Source of the DNA: Weeksellaceae bacterium | GTDB lineage: Bacteria > Bacteroidota > Bacteroidia > Flavobacteriales > Weeksellaceae | NCBI GenBank assembly: GCA_022701475.1 | Contig: JAKOOI010000217.1 | Location: forward strand, 1 to 11,475 | Direction of reading: 5' to 3' | DNA length: 11,475 nucleotides | Shown: in pieces, positions 1 to 5,112 of the stretch | How positions within the stretch are numbered: position 1 is the stretch's first letter | Layout: each line of letters starts with the position of its first letter | Notes under the pieces: model-generated | Databases searched by the model: none | Seen by the model: only the letters and a program-made list of their open reading frames with translations | Told to the model about the DNA's origin: nothing | Translations under genes and position numbers: made by a program

Positions 1-54
1 TTTATCAATGTAAAAATCACCATCCGTTTTATAAGACAGATTGCTAAAAGTTAA
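1..54 (+). CDS. Possible 3' end of an upstream gene
   Basis: Frame 1 is open from the window edge to a TAA at 52-54 and gives 17 residues ending in RFIRQIAKS. A strong terminator follows about 60 nt later, which suits a plus-strand gene ending here. The other two plus frames also stop within 50 nt, so the frame cannot be chosen with certainty and the piece is too short to recognise. No function is proposed. Confidence 0.25.
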   Translation, partial: FINVKITIRFIRQIAKS

Positions 55-114
55 ATAACTTGGTTACTCCTGCTTATACCATAGAAAAGAAAATTGAAGG
101 ATAAGATTTATTCA

Positions 115-166
115 TTCAGATACAAAAAAACCGTTCAGTTTTCTGAGCGGTTTTTTTGTATCTGAA
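115..166. terminator. Long symmetrical terminator hairpin
   Basis: Bases 115-138 pair with 143-166 over 24 positions, with one G-U wobble and a TTTT loop. The stem core CCG(T/C)TCAG is flanked by seven A on the left and seven T on the right, so the structure can end transcription from either side. It separates whatever lies upstream from the amidase gene at 223. Confidence 0.85.
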
Positions 167-222
167 AGGTACTTTATTTGTAGTGGTATCCAGGGAAATG
201 ATAAATCTAAAAAATACCAGTC

Positions 223-1044
223 ATGAAAATCGTCAATGAAAAATTAGCCAAAACGGTATCTTCCGAAAACATCAGTTTTGTGCCAAGCCCCAATAAAGGG
301 GGACCAATGGTTCCTGATTCCATTATTATCCACTTCACGGCCGGCAGAAGTGCCGAAAGTTCCGTTACCTGGTTCAAGAATCCCGAAGCAGATGCTTCTG
401 CCCATCTCGTCATCGGTCAGGATGGAAAGATCATCCAGATGGTAGAATTCAACAGGAAAGCATGGCATGCCGGAGTCAGCCGGTGGGCAGACTGCAAAGG
501 ATTCAATAATTTTTCCATTGGCATTGAACTGGACAATCCGGGAAGACTGACCAAAGTAAATGACCGGTATTACGCCTGGTTCGGAAAAGAATACCTTAAG
601 GATGCCGTACTCGAGGCACGGCATAAGCACGAAAAAGAAATGTCGTACTGGCATATTTTCCCGGAAAAGCAGATGGATGCCTGCCTGAAGGTCTGCAAAC
701 TCATTATGCAGCACTACAAGATCAGGGAGATCCTCGGGCATGATGACATCGCACCGCTCCGGAAAAATGATCCCGGACCTGCATTTCCCATGGAAAGCTT
801 CAGGGCAAAATTGTTGGGAAGGCAGGATGATACTGCCGATGTTTATGAAGTGATTATTGATCATACTAACATCAGGGCCGGTGCAGGTACTGCATTCGAG
901 AGCCTGGCAAAACTCCCGGTAGGCACACCTGTGGAATTTGTGGAAAGCCGGTCAGGATGGTTTCATGTTTATGTGCTCAGAAACCCTGCCGGTGGAGAGC
1001 CGCTGTACGGATGGATCAACGGTTCATTGCTAAAAAAGATATAA
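223..1044 (+). CDS. N-acetylmuramoyl-L-alanine amidase (amidase_2/AmpD type) with SH3 domain
   Basis: This zinc amidase should cleave the bond between N-acetylmuramic acid and L-alanine of the peptide stem in peptidoglycan or its turnover fragments. Residues about 30-195 form the amidase_2 domain. The expected zinc ligands are visible: His37 (IIIHFTA), His173 (LGHDDIAP) and Asp183 (KNDPGPAFP). Glu102 in SIGIEL matches the catalytic Glu of AmpD, and Lys181 matches the AmpD active-site Lys. Residues about 206-273 look like a bacterial SH3 domain (NIRAGAG, GWFHVYV, YGWINGSLL), which AmpD itself lacks. There is no signal peptide or membrane segment, so by sequence it is cytosolic, unless it is phage-endolysin-like or released by lysis. 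The gene stands alone between two terminators. The ATG at 223 is the first in frame after the upstream hairpin. I see no good flavobacterial promoter before it. Confidence 0.88.
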   Translation: MKIVNEKLAKTVSSENISFVPSPNKGGPMVPDSIIIHFTAGRSAESSVTWFKNPEADASAHLVIGQDGKIIQMVEFNRKAWHAGVSRWADCKGFNNFSIGIELDNPGRLTKVNDRYYAWFGKEYLKDAVLEARHKHEKEMSYWHIFPEKQMDACLKVCKLIMQHYKIREILGHDDIAPLRKNDPGPAFPMESFRAKLLGRQDDTADVYEVIIDHTNIRAGAGTAFESLAKLPVGTPVEFVESRSGWFHVYVLRNPAGGEPLYGWINGSLLKKI

Positions 1045-1062
1045 CCAGCAGACAGCTGCAAA

Positions 1063-1088
1063 AAGGCCTTCATCGGGATGGAGGCCTT
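1063..1088. terminator. Bidirectional terminator between convergent genes
   Basis: Bases 1063-1073 pair with 1078-1088 (AAGGCCTTCAT against ATGGAGGCCTT, one wobble) around a CGGG loop. Read on the minus strand the hairpin is followed by five T, so it best serves the lipoprotein gene. On the plus strand a weaker T-rich tail follows and serves the amidase gene. Confidence 0.7.
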
Positions 1089-1093
1089 GTTAT

Positions 1094-1528
1094 TTAAATC
1101 TTGGTCTTTTTCAGTTCGATAATATTGCTACCCTGTTCCAGATGGAGGCTGTCTCCTTTTACACGGGCGGTCATATCGTCTTTTTTATAAACGGTCTCAT
1201 CACCTGTAGTTTCCGTTTGCTTAAGGGTAAATGTTTTCTTATTGCTCGTGATGGCTACTGTGCTTTCTTTCGGTGTGGTTTCAAAGACTACCTTTACCAG
1301 TGTGCCGTCTGTTGCCTTATATACATTGCTTACCTTCTCGGTTTTCTGCCCGTTTACCTCCGTCACGGTAGAACGGGTGGTAACGGAATCTGTTCTGCCG
1401 TTATTGTCCGTCACCGAAGTTTCGGAGCTTTCCTCCCGGATGACACTTTTGTTTCCGCTTTCATTCTTCTTACAGCCGGTAAATGTGAGGAGCAGTGCGC
1501 TTCCTGCCAACAGGAATCTTTTTTTCAT
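1094..1528 (-). CDS. Small lipoprotein with MliC-like C-terminal domain
   Basis: The 144-aa product starts with a lipoprotein signal: MKKR, a hydrophobic stretch, then TFTGC with the acylated cysteine at 19. Residues 20-66 are a polar Ser/Thr/Glu-rich linker. Residues about 69-135 follow the pattern of the MliC/PliC fold, which inhibits c-type lysozyme: YKATDGTLVKVVF, a variable strand, FTLKQTETTGDETVY, then VKGDSLHLEQG. Lys124-Gly125 lies where MliC proteins carry their conserved KG. The usual SGSGxxY stretch is replaced by TTGDETVY, and the disulphide cysteines are absent. I infer an inner- or outer-membrane-anchored envelope protein that may protect peptidoglycan. The domain call rests on pattern alone and could be wrong; the lipoprotein call is firm. 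It is convergent with the amidase and divergent from the response regulator. Confidence 0.75.
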   Translation of the reverse strand: MKKRFLLAGSALLLTFTGCKKNESGNKSVIREESSETSVTDNNGRTDSVTTRSTVTEVNGQKTEKVSNVYKATDGTLVKVVFETTPKESTVAITSNKKTFTLKQTETTGDETVYKKDDMTARVKGDSLHLEQGSNIIELKKTKI

Positions 1529-1569
1529 AGTTTTATTTTTTAGGTATTGATTTATGATTGTATTGAAAA

Positions 1570-1589
1570 TTTTATTAAATTTAATAAAA
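1570..1589. repeat. Perfect 20-bp AT-only palindrome
   Basis: TTTTATTAAA is followed directly by its reverse complement. It sits over the proposed -7 box of the lipoprotein gene, in the divergent region between the lipoprotein and the response regulator. It could be an operator, but AT-only sequence makes such symmetry more likely by chance. Confidence 0.5.
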
Positions 1590-1605
1590 ACAAAAACTAA
1601 AACAA
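1576..1605 (-). promoter_or_regulatory. Possible promoter of the lipoprotein gene
   Basis: On the minus strand a TTG (plus-strand CAA at 1603-1605) lies 19 nt before TAAATTTA (1576-1583), close to the flavobacterial TTG-N-TAnnTTTG pattern except for the last base. It would give a leader of roughly 40 nt. The region is so AT-rich that this is tentative. Confidence 0.3.
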
Positions 1606-1628
1606 TGGACCGGACTCAAAACTTTGAA

Positions 1629-1648
1629 AATTACCCGTTCGGGTAATT
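1629..1648. promoter_or_regulatory. Candidate operator: perfect inverted repeat before the response regulator gene
   Basis: AATTACCC (1629-1636) and GGGTAATT (1641-1648) are exact inverted 8-bp half sites separated by GTTC. The right half runs into the -33 TTG of the promoter. A dimeric regulator binding here would touch RNA polymerase. A related element lies at 4615-4634 at the same place relative to its promoter. The natural candidate to bind is the response regulator encoded just downstream; that is inference. Confidence 0.6.
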
Positions 1649-1677
1649 GACTGCATTTTACCACTTGTTTACCTTTG
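1647..1677 (+). promoter_or_regulatory. Promoter of the signalling operon
   Basis: TTG at 1647-1649, 20 nt, then TACCTTTG at 1670-1677 fits the flavobacterial consensus TTG-N(17-23)-TAnnTTTG exactly. Transcription would start near 1684, about 10 nt before the ATG at 1695. This also rules out the in-frame TTG at 1647 as the translation start. Confidence 0.75.
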
Positions 1678-1694
1678 TCTTAAACCACATCAGC

Positions 1695-2327
1695 ATGAGC
1701 ATCTCCATAGCCATCGTAGAAGACGAGAAAAACTACAACAACGCGTTGAAAAAGGTCATCAATTATCAGGATGACATGAATGTTGTTGCCCAGTTCCATA
1801 ACGGCAGTGATGCATTGGCAGGGCTTCCGGGCAGCGCTCCGGAAGTGGTGATGATGGATATCCAGCTGCCGGACATGCAGGGCATTGAAATCATGGAAAA
1901 ACTGAAGCGGCAGATGCCCGGTACACGGTTTATCATGTGCACCAGCTTCGAAGACGATGAAAAAGTCTTCCGTTCCCTGAAAGCAGGAGCCTTAGGATAC
2001 CTCGTAAAAGGAGAAAGTATGGATAAAATTCTTTCTTCGATCCGCGATGTCTGTAACGGCGGCGCCCCGATGAGCTTCTCCATCGCCCGTAAGGTACTTA
2101 GTCATTTCGAAATGAAATCGCCGGAAGCAGAGGGCTTCGATGATCTTACGGAACGGGAAAAAGAAGTCCTTCAACTTTTGTCGGAAGGACTTCTGTATAA
2201 GGAAATCGCCGACCGGAAATGCATCAGCATCGATACCGTTAAAAAACATATCGGAAATACCTACAGAAAACTTCACGTCAGTAACAAAGTGGAGGCTGTC
2301 AATAAATTTAACCGTTTTAAAAACTAG
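1695..2327 (+). CDS. NarL/LuxR-type response regulator
   Basis: This is a cytosolic two-component transcription factor of 210 aa. Residues 1-120 form the receiver domain: acidic pocket Glu9/Asp10, phosphoacceptor Asp55 (VVMMDIQLPD), Thr83 and Lys105 (YLVKGES). Residues about 147-208 form a LuxR/GerE helix-turn-helix: LTEREKEVLQLLSEG, then KEIADRKCISIDTVKKHI. This class normally works with HisKA_3 kinases, and one lies three genes downstream in the same operon. The ATG at 1695 was chosen because the frame upstream of it runs through a clear promoter; an in-frame TTG at 1647 would add 16 residues with no match to the family. The inverted repeat at 1629-1648 suggests self-regulation. The gene is much richer in GC (55% on one sampled 60-nt line) than the two genes after it. 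Confidence 0.93.
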   Translation: MSISIAIVEDEKNYNNALKKVINYQDDMNVVAQFHNGSDALAGLPGSAPEVVMMDIQLPDMQGIEIMEKLKRQMPGTRFIMCTSFEDDEKVFRSLKAGALGYLVKGESMDKILSSIRDVCNGGAPMSFSIARKVLSHFEMKSPEAEGFDDLTEREKEVLQLLSEGLLYKEIADRKCISIDTVKKHIGNTYRKLHVSNKVEAVNKFNRFKN

Positions 2328-2332
2328 AAAAC

Positions 2333-3154
2333 ATGGAAAAGAAATTTTTTGATTTTGAATGTGCTCTCGAAGCTGCTATTATTGCAATACAAAAGGGAGG
2401 AACTATTAAAGACTTCTATGAAATGAAAGAATTTACGGAGCGTGAGCAACTGATCAAGAATTATATTACAAGGAGTGGGATAATTTTTTTCTTAAGCCAT
2501 CCTATAGGAGATGACGAATTTTTAAAAAACAGAACATTGTTTGAACAGCTGGCTCCTGATATTAGTCAGGAATTATACATAGATTTTCAATTATTTCAAA
2601 TCCTTGTCAGAGACCATTTGAATGAAGGATATAAAACAATGAAAATCTCTTTTAGAGAACTTAAAAATAGTACAATTAGTGAATTCTCTGGGATGATACC
2701 TGAAAATCAATCCTCACTGAAAAGTATAGAAGGATACTTATATGCAACCTTATCCTTCCACGAAGCATCAGATCAAACAAAGCCGGATAAACATTATTTT
2801 GTTTTCAACCTGAATAGATTTTATGAGGTAAATGTATCTCAATTGAAAAAATTTGATTGTACGAATTTAGGGGGAATTCTTACTAATGCATCAGATGACA
2901 AATATGTAGCAAACTCTATACGTTACGAGTTGATTCTCGTAAAACAGTATATTGATAGAATACATATGTACCTGGAAGGTTGCCTTAAAAAAAGTATCTC
3001 CAGGCTTGAATTCATACCGTGTATTGGAAAAAAAACGGTAAGTTCTGGAGGAGAGAAACAGTCAATATACCTTGCAACGATGCCATCAGATAATAGTAAA
3101 CAATTACTTAGTACACACTTCCCATATTACGACCAGGGAAGTTTAGAGCCATAA
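2333..3154 (+). CDS. Unrecognised soluble protein in the signalling operon
   Basis: I do not recognise this 273-aa protein. It has no signal peptide, no membrane segment and no motif I can name. The N-terminal third is probably helical (ALEAAIIAIQKGGTIKDF, then FTEREQLIKNYI). The middle holds alternating short strands, and the sequence ends in a polar tail. The ATG at 2333 lies 5 nt after the response regulator stop, and the next gene starts 1 nt after this one ends, so translation is probably coupled. The position between regulator and membrane protein suggests a cytosolic accessory part of the signalling chain, for example a connector between the 7TM protein and the kinase; nothing in the sequence proves that. 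The gene is AT-rich, unlike the regulator before it and the kinase core after it. Confidence 0.85.
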   Translation: MEKKFFDFECALEAAIIAIQKGGTIKDFYEMKEFTEREQLIKNYITRSGIIFFLSHPIGDDEFLKNRTLFEQLAPDISQELYIDFQLFQILVRDHLNEGYKTMKISFRELKNSTISEFSGMIPENQSSLKSIEGYLYATLSFHEASDQTKPDKHYFVFNLNRFYEVNVSQLKKFDCTNLGGILTNASDDKYVANSIRYELILVKQYIDRIHMYLEGCLKKSISRLEFIPCIGKKTVSSGGEKQSIYLATMPSDNSKQLLSTHFPYYDQGSLEP

Positions 3155-3155
3155 A

Positions 3156-3776
3156 ATGCTTATTACAGCTTACTATATAATTTCTTTTATTGTCTTGATA
3201 AAAGGCATCATAGTTTTGAGAGGAAGAAAATTATCCTCTCAAAACTATTTTATATTGTATTTGATTATAAATTTTGCGGTAGATTATTTTTCAGAAATTA
3301 ATGTTATTTCAACCAGATCAATTCAGTATAACTATCTGAACATTTTCAATATTTTCTATTTTGTCATTTTTTATTTTCGACATACTAAAAACAAAAATAT
3401 AGCTGTTGTATTATCTGTTATAGTTTTAATAATAATAGTCTTGAATATTGAACTTTTTTATATTGATAAATATAATTTGAATATTGCTATCACGTATTGT
3501 GTTATCAACATACTACAGGTATTGTATTGGTGCAGTTATAAGTTAAATAATATCAATAAATCGAAAATTACAGACGATCCCATTTTTTGGATCTCAATAT
3601 CGATACTTTTATGGAGCTGTTTTTTCCTTTTCAGAATTATTCCTATGTATCTGCTGAATGAAGTTGATAAACCATTTCTGAAATTGTTGAAACAAATATT
3701 AAATATAATTAATATTGTATGTGGTGGCTTATTTTATATTGCTTTACATAAATATAACCTAATGAGTAAAAGATGA
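3156..3776 (+). CDS. Seven-helix membrane protein, probable sensor module
   Basis: The 206-aa product is almost entirely membrane. Likely helices lie at about 3-21, 31-46, 60-74, 82-101, 107-127, 143-160 and 181-197, with short loops and no large extracellular domain. NIFNIFYFVIFYF and DDPIFWISISILLW recall stretches I associate with small Bacteroidota membrane proteins found next to sensor kinases; this is a recollection, not a match I can show. The gene starts 1 nt after the previous stop and its stop overlaps the kinase start by 4 nt (ATGA), which argues for a fixed ratio with the kinase. The kinase has only one membrane helix and no sensing domain, so this protein is the likely receptor. 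Local GC is very low (22% on the line at 3361). The ligand cannot be guessed. Confidence 0.85.
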   Translation: MLITAYYIISFIVLIKGIIVLRGRKLSSQNYFILYLIINFAVDYFSEINVISTRSIQYNYLNIFNIFYFVIFYFRHTKNKNIAVVLSVIVLIIIVLNIELFYIDKYNLNIAITYCVINILQVLYWCSYKLNNINKSKITDDPIFWISISILLWSCFFLFRIIPMYLLNEVDKPFLKLLKQILNIINIVCGGLFYIALHKYNLMSKR

Positions 3777-4558
3777 AGTCTCTACCCTCAGAAATAAAAC
3801 TTATTTTTTTAATCGCATTACTTTTAGTGATACTTTTGGTTGCTTTCACAATTTTCATTGTATTAATGTACAACAGAAAACAGCTTTTATATCTGAAAGA
3901 AAACCAGCTCAAAGAATCCGAACACCAAAACCAGCTCCTCCAAAAAGAACTCGAAAAACAAAAACTGATCGAAAAAGAACGCGAACGTATTTCCCACGAC
4001 ATGCACGATGATCTTGGAGCGGGAATTTCTGCCCTTAAACTCCAGGCGGAATTCTTAAAACAGCGGGCCGAAAACGAAGATCTGAAAAGTGACATCGACG
4101 AACTCCTGAAAACCTCTGAAGAAATGAACCTTTCCATGCGCGAAATGCTCTGGAGCTTAAATTCAGGAAATGATACCTTGGGAAGCTTTATCGGCTATGC
4201 TAAATCCTACGCGCAAAACTTCCTCAAAAAAACAACCATTGTCCTTCACATTGAAAATGAAAATGTCATTCAGGAAACGACTATCACGACGGAACAGCGG
4301 CGCAACCTTTTTTTATGCCTGAAAGAAGCCTTAAATAATGCTTACAAACACAGCCGGTCCAACAGATTGATCCTTTCATTTATCCAGCAGGAAAAGGAAT
4401 TTATGATGAAAATTTCGGATAACGGAGTCGGCATCGATCCCGGCAACCCTGAAGGTAACGGCTTACGCAATATGAAGCGCCGGATGCAGGAACAGAACGG
4501 GCATTGCGAAGTCACCACGGAAAACGGAACGCACCTGTTTTTCAGGATAGAATTGTAA
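3773..4558 (+). CDS. HisKA_3 sensor histidine kinase, single membrane anchor
   Basis: This 261-aa kinase should autophosphorylate and pass phosphate to Asp55 of the regulator encoded at 1695. Residues about 10-33 are one membrane helix with almost no extracytoplasmic part. Residues 36-72 are a Gln/Glu/Lys-rich coiled coil. The dimerisation helix carries the phosphoacceptor His78 in RISHDMHDDLGAG. The HATPase domain follows, with the N box (CLKEALNNAYKHS), the G1 box (SDNGVGID) and the G2 box (GNGLRNMKRRM). The family is that of NarX/LiaS-type kinases. The start overlaps the membrane gene by 4 nt. Composition jumps within the gene: the anchor-coding part is AT-rich (27% GC on the line at 3841) and the coiled coil and kinase core are not (43-45% from about 3900). 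That break suggests recombination at the input/transmitter border. Confidence 0.93.
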   Translation: MKSLPSEIKLIFLIALLLVILLVAFTIFIVLMYNRKQLLYLKENQLKESEHQNQLLQKELEKQKLIEKERERISHDMHDDLGAGISALKLQAEFLKQRAENEDLKSDIDELLKTSEEMNLSMREMLWSLNSGNDTLGSFIGYAKSYAQNFLKKTTIVLHIENENVIQETTITTEQRRNLFLCLKEALNNAYKHSRSNRLILSFIQQEKEFMMKISDNGVGIDPGNPEGNGLRNMKRRMQEQNGHCEVTTENGTHLFFRIEL

Positions 4559-4578
4559 AATCATTGAGATTGAAATAG

Positions 4579-4608
4579 AAACAGCATCATTTTATGGTGC
4601 TGTTTTTT
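4579..4608 (+). terminator. Terminator of the signalling operon
   Basis: Bases 4579-4590 pair with 4594-4605 over 12 positions (core ACAGCA with TGCTGT, one wobble) around a TTT loop, and the right arm runs into a six-T tract. It separates the kinase gene from the next unit, so the genes at 4690 and 5113 need their own promoter. Confidence 0.85.
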
Positions 4609-4614
4609 ATTGTA

Positions 4615-4634
4615 AATCATCCGTTTGTGTAATT
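4615..4634. promoter_or_regulatory. Second copy of the operator-like element
   Basis: AATCATCC (4615-4622), GTTT, GTGTAATT (4627-4634) corresponds to the inverted repeat at 1629-1648. Between 4621-4640 and 1635-1654, 17 of 20 bases are identical. The symmetry is weaker than in the first copy, with five of eight half-site positions pairing. It overlaps the -33 TTG in the same way. Confidence 0.55.
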
Positions 4635-4663
4635 GACCGCGGTTTGTTTTTATGGGAACTTTG
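4633..4663 (+). promoter_or_regulatory. Promoter of the 138-aa/outer-membrane protein unit
   Basis: TTG at 4633-4635, 20 nt, then GAACTTTG at 4656-4663. The spacing is identical to the response regulator promoter. The -7 box lacks the consensus TA at its start, so this promoter may be weak without an activator. An in-frame TTG at 4633 lies inside the promoter and is not a credible start codon. Confidence 0.55.
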
Positions 4664-4689
4664 AGGTGGAAATTTTAATATTAAAAATC

Positions 4690-5106
4690 ATGGCAAAAAA
4701 AACAGGACAAAACAGTGTGATCGCTTTAACTCCAAAAGAACTTGTAAAGTATAGTCTGGGAGAGCGTTCAGTATTTTATGCACAGTATAACGTGCTTGAT
4801 TTAGTAGGAGGAGATGTTTCTCTAAGGACTTCGATTACAGGTATTGTTACTGCAGGAAATGCACAGTACAAATTAAATGGAGAGGTACATGAAATTCCTG
4901 ATGGTACAACAGTAACAGTTGGTGAGAATAAAGACTTGTTTGGAAAACGTATAAAAATTGTAAGAAGTGTTTCCGGTGAGGAAGGAATTCCTTGTATGTT
5001 TACCATTACATTCGCAGGGGGATATAAAGATGCAGAGTATCATGTGTCTTCGAAAATAGACCATGTTGGAGTAACGGCGTTTGTGGCATTTATAGATTTT
5101 ATATAA
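4690..5106 (+). CDS. Unrecognised 138-aa beta-rich protein
   Basis: I do not recognise this protein. It begins MAKKTGQNSVIALTPKELVK, has no signal peptide and no membrane helix, and then alternates short beta-type stretches with Gly/Asn/Asp turns (GGDVSLRTSITGIVTAG, EIPDGTTVTVGEN, GKRIKIVRSVSG), ending in a hydrophobic strand (VGVTAFVAFIDFI). A small cytosolic beta-sandwich or barrel would fit. The ATG at 4690 follows an A/T-rich leader about 20 nt after the predicted transcription start. The next gene starts 6 nt after its stop and encodes an exported protein, so the two form one unit. The promoter element shared with the response regulator operon suggests it is a target of that system. The gene is AT-rich, unlike enolase downstream. 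Confidence 0.82.
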   Translation: MAKKTGQNSVIALTPKELVKYSLGERSVFYAQYNVLDLVGGDVSLRTSITGIVTAGNAQYKLNGEVHEIPDGTTVTVGENKDLFGKRIKIVRSVSGEEGIPCMFTITFAGGYKDAEYHVSSKIDHVGVTAFVAFIDFI

Positions 5107-5112
5107 AAAAAC

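Noticed and set aside
244..864. 206-aa open frame on the minus strand opposite the amidase
   Set aside because: It is antisense to a clearly coding gene with intact catalytic motifs, and its own sequence shows no domain pattern.
1647..1694. TTG start that would extend the response regulator by 16 residues
   Set aside because: The extension covers the -33 and -7 boxes and the operator, and the ATG at 1695 begins exactly where response regulators begin (MSISIAIVEDE).
4633..4689. TTG start that would extend the 138-aa protein by 19 residues
   Set aside because: The TTG is the promoter -33 box shared with the upstream operon; transcription would start downstream of it.
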